Positions 1 through 11,170 of a DNA stretch of 64,000 bases are shown here, one piece after another. Position numbers and translations under genes: made by a program. This DNA is from Strongylocentrotus droebachiensis. Taxonomy: Eukaryota > Echinodermata > Echinoidea > Camarodonta > Strongylocentrotidae. The stretch's first letter is position 1. Each line of letters opens with the position of its first letter. Location of the stretch: NCBI GenBank assembly GCA_035222895.1, contig JAVYIG010000702.1:248001-312000 (forward strand), written 5' to 3'. The notes beneath the pieces were generated by a model, which worked only from the letters and a program-made list of their open reading frames with translations, was not told the origin of the DNA and did not search any database.

Positions 1-1749
1 GTTCTTCGCTCGAAGCCCTGAACTCTTCTCTGCGCTGGAGGTTCTAGCTAAGATTGGGAAGTTTTTATTTCACTCTTTGACTAATGAAGAATGACATAAT
101 TGTAGCAAGAGGGTGATGAGGTTGGCTGTTACCATGGCGATCTTTCCTGTGTGTCACCGTGCTCTGTCTGTCTCCTTTCTTTCAAGCGAGGGGGTCCTCA
201 TTAGGGGATGGTAAACATGTGAGGTTTTTAAAGATAGAGTTGAGTACTGGTAATGCGATTACATTTTGAAAGAGAGCGTCTGCAAACAATTTGGTTGGTT
301 GATTGTGTAGCTCATACAAAATTTGTGTATATAGAGAGGTTTCAGAATCATCAAAGTGATAAGATATTGACTCAATATGGCTGAAAATATAATGCACTGC
401 ACACGGAAACGGGTATAAGGGACTACACACATTTATGTGGCTTGAATTTGGTCAAAACTTTAGTGCTACTTCTTGTCAAATTTTTAATATAAGGGCATTT
501 GATGAGCAATTCTCTTCAGGGAATTACTTCTTTCTATGAAATTCTTCAAAGTTGACATAAAAAGATTGAGAAAGACAACTAATTATTTGTCGTCTTTACC
601 ATAATTCAACCTTCTCTTTAACTAGAGGTGTATTAATCATCATTGCATGTGCTTGCAGTGTTTGTTAGTCACATATTACACTCACTTATTTTGCAGTCTG
701 TGATCTGGAAATACAAATTGGTCAGAGTAACGGGGGAGTGAGGGGAGGTTAAATTTCATTCTTTTTGGATTAGACACTCCTTTGGAGCCATTACTATCTC
801 TCTAGCTGATTAGATTTGTGTGATATTTTTTAGATGAATTGGTAATTTACTTTCATGAATTCATAAAACAATGTGAGTCAGTGGCAAATCCAAGATACTC
901 AGGACTAATGGGGGGGGGGGGGGGGTGGGGGGCACACGAGTTGAAGAAGCCAACAAAGTTTGTGAAAAGCAAGAAAAGGGGACTACAATTTTTTTTCAGG
1001 CACATTTTCATGTTTTTGCAGGTAACTTGGAAGGCACATTTTTGATAAATAAAGTCTTTTTTTTTTTGGGGGGGGGGTGTCCTCCTGTGCCCCTGGATCT
1101 AGTCTGCGGTCACAAACCCTTGTCAGTCGCTATGCGTAACAGTGTCTGTACTGTGAGACTAGAGCTGACAGCATATTGCATATATAGGCTCTGCATACAT
1201 GTACTTAAGCTGTGTCGTAATTATTTGACACAACCAGAGACTAACGGAGCTAGGCTCTGCTCAAATTTTTAGGAATTGTTGTAAAGTGTCAAATTAGAGT
1301 CTTGTGTTTGTAGACTAGCCTGGATCTGCTACCATTTGTCCTGGCTTGCACATGAACACTCTTTCTTAAAGCTTTCTTATTTGTATTATATTCAAAATAA
1401 TGTACAATTCATGGGGAAATCCTTGGAAGGCTGTTGGTCTCTCAGCATTGGAAAGTAGGTTGACCAAAGACTTCTTGGTGTCACTGTAAACATTTTAAAA
1501 CAATATTTAAATAAATAACACATTTATAAATTCATTCATGAAAATGTTATCTGTATGGAGCCAGAAGGACATTAACTCATATACTTGGACAAAGAGTTTA
1601 AAAACCGGTTGGCTCTGAATAAGAGACATTTATTTTCTGAATGTATATTATTTCAACACTTCCCTGACGTAAGCAGTGGGACAAGAGCATAGATTACATA
1701 TTTTCTTACCATGACTACATAGCAACTGAATTAATGTTATCAGCTTTTC
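1..1749. other. no gene seen; poly-G tracts
   Basis: Intergenic or far-upstream DNA. Homopolymer G runs occur at about 910-926 and 1069-1078. Short open frames here lack coding character. Nothing else is supported. Confidence 0.5.
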
Positions 1750-2545
1750 TGATTTAATTTTGATAAGCAAACATGACAAACCCAAAACAAACAATCACAG
1801 AGTCAATGCTACCCCATTCAATCAAAATGTCAGCCAATCAAAACTTGTTCCTATCTAATGGCTGAATTCCTTTGTTAAGATGTAGTGTATTTCACAATCT
1901 GGTTTTTTCCCCCATTATTTTTGGTCTCTGTAACTTCTCATATCCTCTCATATGTTTAATGTGTTGACCCTGTTAAGTGCCTTGAGCATCCCTTGGGGTG
2001 GATATGTGCATATTATAAGTTTTTGTATTAATATTATTATTTTGTATTAATGCTGCAGAGCAAGAAATTGGTTTGCTGTCACTTTTGAACAATAAGAACA
2101 ATATAACTTCTACTTGTTTGACGTAAGCATGTATTGTTGCATTAAGAATTACTTTCATCAGATCAGAAAGTTTCAGTTCTCATAGCCCCTAAGGATACGA
2201 AACTTCAAATGTAAGCATGATATATGATTTTGAAACCTAAATATCTATAATAGATTTCCTCTGATAAGCAAAGTATGTTTCTTTAACATAAAAAACCCCA
2301 ACAAACAACCACAGAGCCAATGCTGCACTAGAGCAAGAAATTGGTTTGCTGTCGCTTTTGAAGAAACAATCAAACTTCTACTTTTCTGACGTAAGCATGT
2401 ATTGTTGCGTGAAGAATTACTTTCATCAGATCAGAAAGTTTCAGTTCTCATATATAGCCCCTTAGGATACAAAACTTCAAATGTAAGAACGATATCTGAT
2501 TTTGTAAAACCTGAAAATCTGTTCTGGGTTTCCTCTGATCACTAC
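1750..2545. repeat. tandem segmental repeat, period about 273 bp
   Basis: The sequence beginning agcaagaaattggtttgctg at 2059 recurs at 2332 and stays similar for roughly 200 bp (including acgtaagcatgtattgttgc and cagatcagaaagtttcagtt). The flank aaacaaacaatcacagagtc at about 1782 is also repeated at about 2300, so there is a partial earlier copy. The copies differ by point changes and small gaps. Confidence 0.8.
1960..2045 (+). repeat. possible SINE-type 3' tail
   Basis: Gcct tgagcatc followed by a decayed gc-tatataa-like segment and ATT repeats resembles the 3' tails seen at 55620-55671 and, reversed, at 58356-58480. It is diverged. Confidence 0.3.
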
Positions 2546-2968
2546 CTGCTCGATCATCAATTTTGCCCCTCTCAATTGCATCTTTTGACCATTATAGTAC
2601 CTCTTTTACATCGATAAGATTACAGTATATATTGAACTGAGTGATTACTCTGTACTTTAATCTGTGGCTACATGTATATGTGACAATGGAGAATATTTTG
2701 TTGATGTGAACAGGTTTGTGTGCTGCTTTCAAGTAATATATGGCTACAGTTGTGAAAATGGAAAGGGGGGGGGGGGGCTCGCCTTGCCTTATAAAACCAT
2801 TGTGGCATATCTGACATACTCACCAAAAAATGTGTGTACTTTGCAAATTTTTGACCCAAAAGGCACTTTCCTGTGCTCTGCTTGTCAGAAAGTTATCAGC
2901 AATATGCCTTGCTCCTTTTTTCTCCCTTCAAACATGGATCCGCTCCTTATAATTGCTTGGTGCTTTAT
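2546..2968. other. no gene seen; poly-G tract
   Basis: Intergenic. A G run lies at 2766-2777. The longest open frame here runs into the following repeat element and is not coding-like. Confidence 0.4.
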
Positions 2969-3894
2969 ACCCCCTTCACATACACGGATTTGTCTTACGA
3001 GTCCTTACGGATTGCCAACTCGTAGTCAATCGCAAGCATCTGTAAATAACTCGCTGGTATCCGTAAATAACTCGTCAGAACTCGCAACAACTCGTAGGCA
3101 CTCTTGAGGATCCGTGAAAGGAGAGGCAATTTTTTTGACATGTCAAAAATCTTCTTGCGAGTGTCCACGGATTGATTTGTCCGTAAACAGCTCGTAAATA
3201 GCTCGTATCAATCCGTTACCATCCGTAAACCGCTCGCAACAACACGTACCCATCCGTAAACTGCTCGCAAGAATCCGTTAATGACTTGTAACAGATTTTT
3301 GTAACGATTCGTTACGGTTAGTTTACGATTTGTTTACGGATTATTTACGGATTATTGCGAGCAGTTCAAGGATGGTTGCGTGTGCTTACGTGTCGTTTAC
3401 GATTTTATTCGGGTCATTTTACGATGGCTTTACGGATTGATACGGGTTATTAAGAGCATTTTACGTGTAGTTACGAGTACTTTACGAATAGATACGTATA
3501 CTTTACGTATGCTTACGAAATGTTTACGATTTGGGGAAAGGTATAAAAGCTGCAAATTCGAACACTTTATTTTCAGTTTTTATTTTTTGACTAAAAATCG
3601 TAAGGACTCGTACATACTCGTAACTTACTCGTAACTATTCGTAAAAACACGTAAACAGGTCGTAACTAACACGTTAGTTGCTCGTAGTTATCCGTGACAA
3701 CTCGTAACAAATCGTGGACTCTTGCCGTAAATACATCGTAATAACTCGTAATAATCCGTAATAAACCGCAAACAGCTCGTAATAACTCTTAAACCGGTCG
3801 TAAAAGTGGTCAAATCGTAAGGATCCGTGAAAGATCCGTGAATTTGTGCGATCCGTAAGGACTCGTAAGAATAATCCGTGTATGTGAAGGGGGT
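2969..3894. mobile_element. 926-bp fold-back DNA element packed with CGTAA words
   Basis: The ends are inverted repeats of about 43 bp with three mismatches: 2969-3011 begins acccccttcacatacacgga, and 3852-3894 is its reverse complement. Between them, more than 30 copies of CGTAA or its complement TTACG occur roughly every 10-20 bp, usually as TCGTAA or CCGTAA. Orientation is CGTAA up to about 3290, switches to TTACG at about 3310-3530, and switches back from about 3598. There is no transposase frame. A target duplication is uncertain (ttata against tttta). Non-autonomous transposons can carry subterminal arrays of transposase-binding sites; that is the likely role here. Confidence 0.8.
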
Positions 3895-4073
3895 TTTAGC
3901 ATAACAAAAGAGAACCACATAGACAACGGCAATATCACTATTGTTAATATCCCAGTGCCATGTCATGTCAAACTGCTAGGTGCTATGAAGTGCAGGAACT
4001 GTACTGTCTTTGCTGAAGACCAGTGACATTTTCCTATTTTGTATTGTAACAAGATCCTAGAATCAGTCATTTG

Positions 4074-4315
4074 AATGGCATTGTATTCACACAAGTATCA
4101 AAACATTATCAAATCAGCGTATTTGTACATTTCTATTGTGCACAATATCTGCTCGTGTGAAGTGGCCCTATAGCTAGACACAGAATCAAACGTACATGTA
4201 TGAAAGGCATTGCATTCACACAAGTAACAAAACATTCTCAAATCAATGTTATTATGCAATCATATTGCGCACAATTCCTGCTTGTGTGAAATGGCCCTAT
4301 CTAGACACCGCACGC
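4074..4315. repeat. doublet of hairpin-forming units, period about 128 bp
   Basis: Two diverged copies (starting near 4074 and 4203) each begin attcacacaagta and end with the inverted form (cgtgtgaagtgg, tgtgtgaaatgg). Each could fold on itself, so each looks like a small fold-back element that was duplicated in tandem. Confidence 0.6.
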
Positions 4316-4596
4316 AAGTATCCATAAGGAAGAGCCCTAATTCAACCTCCTTGTCAAGGTTTAGACAGGAGTTCCTCTGTGATGCCGCTGTGAAGGTGCG
4401 ACGTTGACGAGATTGAGAAGTAATCCTTTAGCAAAGCTGTAGAATTATCAGCAGGATGTTCAAAATGAAATGAGTCTGAATAGGAATACACTAGTACTGC
4501 TTATGTCCTTGGAAAAGTATTTAACTAATTTAAAAATTATTTTTAGAATTGTGTTATCTCAAGAAGATATGTACTTGTTTTTGTGACATTTATTTT

Positions 4597-4800
4597 AATT
4601 CAATTCAATTAATTTTATTTCTGAATTTGATAAAAAAATTACAATAACAAACATTTACAATACAAAGTCAATTCTAACAAATAACACAACAGAACAGAAG
4701 TATCAAAATGTGGGGGGACAAACAAAGGCTTGTCCCTAAACTATATGAATAATTAAACATAAATTAAGTGGTACAACAGGAAGATAGAGAAAAACAAGGC
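4597..4800 (-). mobile_element. probable 3' end of a non-LTR retrotransposon
   Basis: Read on the - strand the segment ends with aataaaattaattgaattg and a GAATT-type microsatellite tail, as in CR1/L2-like elements with short repeated 3' ends. No reverse-transcriptase frame is left. Confidence 0.4.
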
Positions 4801-5029
4801 AAACGTACTGCTTTGCAGACTCTGAGGGTGTATGATTTAATAAGATTAGATTTATGTATTGTTTTTAAAACTAGATATGGTTTGTAATATAATGTCAGAA
4901 AAAAAATGCAAGATTGTTTTTTTTTAAGTAATTTTCTATATAGAGTGGGGATCTAACATTAGAGTGGGGATCTAACATTTCTCCTGTAGCATTTGGTCTA
5001 CACTGTTAGTTTTCAAAGGTATAGCTTTG

Positions 5030-5170
5030 AATTGAATAGACATTTATTTCATCATCATCACATAATATGCAAAGATAAGAGATGGAATATCATGGTGGAT
5101 GAATATACAAATATTACATGTAAATTGAGGTAATGACATTCAAAATATAAAGAAAAAATATGAAAGTATA
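5030..5170 (-). mobile_element. possible 3' end of a non-LTR retrotransposon
   Basis: The - strand reads into aaataaatgtctattcaatt after TGATGATGA repeats, similar in style to the element at 4597. Weak evidence. Confidence 0.25.
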
Positions 5171-6120
5171 AACTGTAGTACAAATGGAAAACAGTGCATC
5201 CGTAAATGGCAATTAGGCTTGAGAATTGAATGCACTAGACGCACAAGTAACGATAACATATGTTTGTTAGTAAGGGGTCGAAATTGATTGTACTTCAGTA
5301 TAAAAGCTGAAGTATTGATAAATAATTTAGGGCTTGGATTATTAGTTTTTAGGTTAGGCTTAAGGTTACTGATTGGTATTGGATCCAGGAATTTAGTCCT
5401 GGATTTTGGTCAAGGATTTTAGTCTAAGAATTTAGTCTACGGAAGGGACCATAAAGAGTTTGTTGGGTAAAGTCTATTTTTTAAAGATTTATTGAATTCC
5501 ACTTCTGCCTCTCGACAACAGACAATATTTAGAATGAGCGTATATTCTGAATTGTAGACTAACTTTTTTTAAAGGATGAATTGTGTTGTCAGAATATTGT
5601 CTCTATTATACTTCAGGAGGCATTTTTGATATTGTTTGGAAAAAGTTTCAGTTACTCTGCGGACCTGTCAACCTTAACTATCTAGAGATACAAGGCAAGC
5701 TGTAGTGTTCATTAGCTAATTACTGTGTTTGCATAACACTAGAGGGAGTAAGTGACAATCGCTGACATTCCAATATTCAGTCTGTTCATCCCAATGTATG
5801 CGGCTTGTCAATTTATTTCTCTGGCTTTCAGTCAAATGGCTGGATTTAAAAACGTCACTCGTTTGAGAAGAGGAAATGATGACTTAGTTCTGCTGAAAAT
5901 GATGCATGATCATGGCTTATTGCAGATAAATCGCAGTTGGTGTGGTTTTGTAGGTCCGGATATAAGTGTGATATATAGAAGAAGACACTGACTGGTTTTC
6001 TTAAAGCAAAAGTTGTTTCTTCAAAAATTGTTTTGAAAATTGGGTAGGTTATGTAGAATCGAGATGTAGTTTTTAGTATATTAGGACCATTAATTGTCAC
6101 ATAAAAAGATTTGGCGATGT
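5171..6120. other. no gene seen
   Basis: AT-rich sequence with a short degenerate repeat of tttagtc words near 5380-5440. No supported gene. Confidence 0.4.
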
Positions 6121-6468
6121 AGAGAAAAAAAAAATGAGCAGAAATAGAGACTGTTAGCAAAGAAGGAGACATATGGTAAGATTGAAAGATTGAATGAAAG
6201 GAAAAGATAAACAGAGAAAATATAGATGGGAACATGAATGGATAGGTCTCAATAAGAGTGGGAAAGGGAGAAAGAGGAGAGATATATAGAAAGAGGAAAA
6301 GGAGAGATAGTGTGCATAAGAAATAATATGAAGGGGAGGGGAGCATTAAAGTGAAAATAAAAGAGAGAGAGAGAGAAAGAAAGGGAGAGAAAGAAAGAGA
6401 GAAAGAGAGAGAGAGAAAGAGAGAGAAAGAAAGAAAGAAAGAAAGAGAGAAAGAGAAAAGGAGAGAGT
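6121..6468. repeat. GA-rich purine tract
   Basis: Mostly (GA)n, (GAAA)n and AG-rich sequence, strongest at 6361-6468. The long - strand open frame over it is a low-complexity artefact. Confidence 0.85.
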
Positions 6469-8211
6469 CTTGCAGTAATTTAAACTGAATTTCTAGATAC
6501 ATTTTTGTTTGAACCATCAAATATGGTATTTTAAAGAGTATAGTTATAATTTTTGTTTTCTTCATTAAGCTCATTTTATTGTACCTTTAGCAAGCCTCTT
6601 GAAGTTTGAATGTCATTGGCATCCGAAGTATGAGTTTAAAATTGTTAAGTACAGGCCCCGGTTGATCACATTAAAACAGTTTTATGATTATTAATACTTA
6701 GTCACCAACACCTGTACATTACAATGCATGAATGTTGGAGAAGCCTGTTTTGGTCTATTATGTTTTCAGTCTCTCAAGTCTTTTTCATTCCTCATTCATC
6801 CTCATATTGAGCCAAATGCCTAGAATAGGAATGAAGAAGAAGAAATAAAGAATGTATAGTTTAGAGAAATTAAAGAAAAGAAGTACATAATGGGATCATA
6901 TTATGCACGATAGTGGTAAAACTGGCTTTAAATGATTCTGTCCTGTCAGATAACCCATAAATTTGTTTAAAAAATGCACCATAGTTATGAGAAGAAATAT
7001 CTTTGTAAGTATGTCTCTCAAAATTGATAATCAAGTAGGCCACAGTCTACTTTTGACTCCTTTAACTTTATTTTTAAAAAAAATTGTAGTTTTGTAGTTC
7101 AATTTTGCACAAATCAGGAGTTGTTTTCTCTCTGCTTGGTATGAATGTAACAAAAGAGAAGTATATAGGGAATAAAAGAGGAAAAACAAACATATTTTCT
7201 TTATCAATCTTTCTGTATCTTTGAAAAGTCTGTATTCTGTAATATATCCTCTGATCTATGTTATACTGTATCAGTGCCACTCATGTGCTTTCAGAGATAA
7301 GTTTTGCTTGCAGAGCGAACAGAGAAAGTAAGAAAGTAATTTGTCGCCACAGGGCTGTCTGAATATGAGTGATAAAACTGAGGGGAATTTCAATATCCTG
7401 TTTAATGCTACTTGAGTTTGGTACATACATCTCATGATATATGCAATGTTCCTATTGGTTCATTTCTTTACTTATTTTGGGACTGTTGTTATATCTTGGG
7501 GTTGGAATTTCACTTTTCACATTTACATTTTATGTGAATTTCTTAAAGGGAAAGCACAGTGATTCAAGTAACAATATCCTGAATTTTCCAATTCCTTTTG
7601 GCTTCGTAGATTTATTACCCAGTTCGGATTGCGATTGGTTTGATTAGTATGATTTCAAAATTCAGCAATGTTTTATCACATCATGAATTACTCTTATTAC
7701 ATACAGTACAAATTTTAGATTTATTTCATCCTTTTTATATTGTACTTCCTTTCTTATTTTTCTATTCACAACCTCTACCCCTCTCCTTTACTCAACCAAC
7801 TTTAGTCTAAATATTGGCTTATTTCAAAGGGTTTAACCGATGAACTAACTAACAAAAATGCTGATGTAGACATTTATGTGTAAGGGATAAATCTGATATA
7901 ATATTCAACCTTAATAACATGTATAATGACTTTGCATATCCTAACATGAATGCTTAACCTCATCTATAAAAAGCAATTGCCCTACATAAAGATATTTTTG
8001 AAAAATATGAAATCAAACATTAAAGTGGGTTGGGTGCCATATTAAAAGTGCACATGATTAAATACACCATGACCTAAATACTGAACCTTTACACCTGGGG
8101 CAGGAGAGGGAACATAACTGAAGTTTAAATAATACTCACCTATTTTGGTACGAAGCAGTGCCTTCCAATTTATATAAAGAACAGTGCATGCAGTGACTAT
8201 GTTAAAAAAAG
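6469..8211. other. no gene seen
   Basis: AT-rich DNA with no repeat structure or coding signal that I can support. Confidence 0.4.
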
Positions 8212-8292
8212 TTGTTCCCATCTAAATAGATGTTTGAAATAGTTATTCCCATCTAAACTGTGTTTAAAATAGTCGTTCATGTCTGAAATATG
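8212..8292. repeat. three short tandem units of about 37 bp
   Basis: The unit gttattcccatctaaactgtg with its tail tttaaaatagt recurs three times with changes. Confidence 0.55.
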
Positions 8293-8702
8293 TCATCCAA
8301 AACTTATCCGACATAGTATGTACAGCTTGCAAGGCACTTTTAACATACAACGTTCACTCTAAACCATAAAGAACGTTTGTTCACTCAATGGATACCAAAC
8401 TTCAGATAAAAAGTTATTGCAGAGCTGAAAATAACAATGAACACCCTATTTTGTTGATAAAGAAATCATTGTAATTAAAGATAAGCTGGAATGAGTGGCA
8501 AAAGTGTTTTCACATCATGAGAGATGGATTTGTACCTGATTTATTTAAGTTTGTTTAAAATGTGGAATACTTAATTAACACAAGTATTTTAGTTCAACTT
8601 TAATGTTGATGCTGTGCATCTAGCATTGATTATCTCTTTTATGTCTTGAAATATTTTGATCTTTAGCTCTAGACCACATTTTATCTTACCTTTGAACTAT
8701 GG

Positions 8703-8979
8703 CCAGGGGCGGATCCAGCTGGCGACAGGAGGGGGGGGGGGGCCCAAATCTTGAGAATTTTTTTAGCGCCGACTCAGCCGGTCGGTGAATAAGCGGGGGG
8801 GGGGGGGGGGGTGGATGATTCGAGAGGAGAACCACTATTTTTTTTTTTGAGGGGGGGGTGAAGAAAAAAAAGGTAAAATTTACGTTATTATCCTATTTTT
8901 TTTTACCGTTTTGGGGGGCTGGGGGGTGGGGGGGGGGGGGGGCCGGGCCGGAGAAATCGCTACGTGGATCCACGCCTAG
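8703..8979. mobile_element. 277-bp non-autonomous DNA element with 6-bp target duplication
   Basis: Ends are imperfect inverted repeats: ccaggggcggatccagct on the left, and tggatccacgcctag on the right, whose complement is ctaggcgtggatcca. The element is flanked by CTATGG on both sides (8697-8702 and 8980-8985). The interior is filled with G and T runs. No coding frame. Confidence 0.7.
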
Positions 8980-8985
8980 CTATGG

Positions 8986-9300
8986 CTGATACCGGATCTC
9001 TAGAACCGATCTAAGAGTCAGGCCTGATAAAAACCCGATTTAAATCGCTTTACCAATTTTTTTTTTCTTCCCTATTTTATGCTGATTTCCCAGATTTCCC
9101 TCTTATTTTCTCTATTCTTCCCTATTTTGCCCTATTTGTTCCCCAATTTTCTTACTTGAAAGGGGGGAATGTTGTTAGATGCCATTTTTTCCCCGCGAAT
9201 CCTCTTTTTTTTTTTTTACTTAAGGGGGGCGTGGTTGAGGGGAAAACAAAAAACCTATTTTTTTTTAGTGCTCACTATCACCCCTGAAGAGTTTAAAGCA
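8986..9300. repeat. pyrimidine-rich low-complexity DNA
   Basis: Repeated ttccctatttt-like words and T runs, with some G runs. No gene. Confidence 0.5.
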
Positions 9301-10970
9301 AATTAATTATGAAAAAGTTATAAGCAGCTAATAAATGATAAGAAAATTAAAATATTTTTTCAACTCTTGCTCTGGTCCTTTACCAGGTCTGTGAAATTTA
9401 TGAGAACATCAATGGCAAAATTAACATAGCTAATTGATAGATAACTAATAGTTTGTTGTTGTTGGGTTGTGTGTTAATTCTGCAATGTAATGCCACACCT
9501 GCAATCATGCTATGATTGTTACTTCCATTATTTTGGCCAAAGGGATTTTCCCTACCCTTCTCTTATCACTGCTAAACATTACTGATCAACATTTAATTGA
9601 GATGTCCCATATGGTGGCCAAGAGAAGCATGTACTATTGGTGTTTTTCTTACTTGTACTGTATCATTTTATCATTGATTTTCATACATTGTTACTTTCCA
9701 TTTATCAAATCAGTCATCTAGGAATTTGCCCCTTAAAATCAAAGGTCACTCATTGAGGATGTTAAAGAAAATTTTGATTTTATTTGGGAGATTTGTCCAG
9801 TCATTTTTATTCACATTCCGAAGTAAAGTGTTGTAAAATAGAATAATAGATCTAATTGATATATATTTATATCCCATTTCAAAATTCTAAAAGTGATATC
9901 AAAGTGATTACCGGTAGCTTACATTTTCTCACCAGTAAACACAAGTGCATGGTTCCGGGATATCGCTCGAGTGGAAAATAAAGAGGTAACATCACTTAAA
10001 AATGTCTAAGTATATATATTTTCAACAGCAAAAGAAATAAGAAGAGGCTTTGATTATAATCTACACATATTTAGGAATGAATATTCCTGATATTGGCAGT
10101 TATTAGACGTAAATGTATGCCAATATACATGTGTCTTAATACAGGGACTGTGAGTCTCATAGCCAAAAGCAAAAAAAAACGTTGCCAATTTGATATCCCA
10201 GCGTGCATGCAGGCTGGATGGAATGTCCGTGAATGATGATAAACCAGCGTCGGTTCTATTACTCATCTCTGCCTGAGAGTTCAAATCAGAGTACTAATTA
10301 GCAAAGACCTTGGAGGGTTTGTGGCTTTGGCTTTTTAGTTCTTTCTTTCTTTCTCGTCTTAGGAAAGACTTTCCCCTTCATTTAGACCACCAACATGTAC
10401 GGTATAGCTATACAAAATTGTATCTATAGGTATGTGACAAGTAACGTTTTTTCTAGTCTAAACATTGTATATTGAAACATTGTATAACAAAGAAACATCA
10501 TATAACAAATGTCATGTGACGTTATGCATGTAGAAGCATCGTTTCGTACAAAAACTTGATAAAGGATCCGGGCCCATTCTCATCTGAATTTTGTATCGTA
10601 GGAAAATCATATTTAAGCGGGGCTTATCGTGAGTGTACACTGGTGAGTGGCCACCTGTCGTGTCTTAAACCAGTTTCTTAAAAGATGCTTCTTTACAATG
10701 TTGTTATCTAGTGCATATATGCCCCATTTGCTACATGATGATTCAATGAAACTTTACTTTATATAGTTTTGTGATAAATATCATTCTGTCTGAAAGGGGG
10801 GAATGAGGCAATGATAATTGAAGAGTGTCAGAAGGCACTTGGCAATGAGTAGATCTGCTTAGGGTGTACTGTCATGTGCAGTGTGTGTCCCTTCTATGAT
10901 CACTTCTTGTTTGTTTTTTTACTTGAATTTTGAAAGAGTCCTTCCGCAGGGATGATCTCATCTTGTTTTA
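9301..10970. other. no gene seen
   Basis: AT-rich DNA. Small open frames lack coding character, and I find no clear repeat structure. Confidence 0.4.
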
Positions 10971-10974
10971 ACTT

Positions 10975-11170
10975 TATATTTGTTTAATATACTGCATGAA
11001 TGTTTGTTTGTTTAATTTTATTTCTGCATTTTTCAACATAATAAAAGGTAATATACAAACTAAGAACATAATTATATGTTATTAACAAAAGTCAAAATAC
11101 CTAAATAATCATAATGATTTAAATCAATTACCTACTTAAAAAAACCCCACATAGTTGACACATCATTTCA
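10975..11170 (-). mobile_element. possible 3' end of a non-LTR retrotransposon
   Basis: On the - strand the sequence ends with gaaataaaattaaacaaaca, similar in build to the relic at 4597. Weak. Confidence 0.25.

Noticed and set aside
880-1110. Second copy of the GGATCC-ended element at 8703
   Set aside because: Only loosely similar words (gcaaatccaagatac, gtgcccctggatct) around G runs. No clear ends or target duplication.
2969-3894. CRISPR-like array because of many short repeats
   Set aside because: The words are only 5-6 bp, have no constant spacer length, occur in both orientations, and lie between transposon-type inverted ends in animal DNA.
5855-6574. 239-codon - strand frame
   Set aside because: Its core is a GA tract read as Ser/Leu/Phe repeats. 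No recognisable domain or splice structure.
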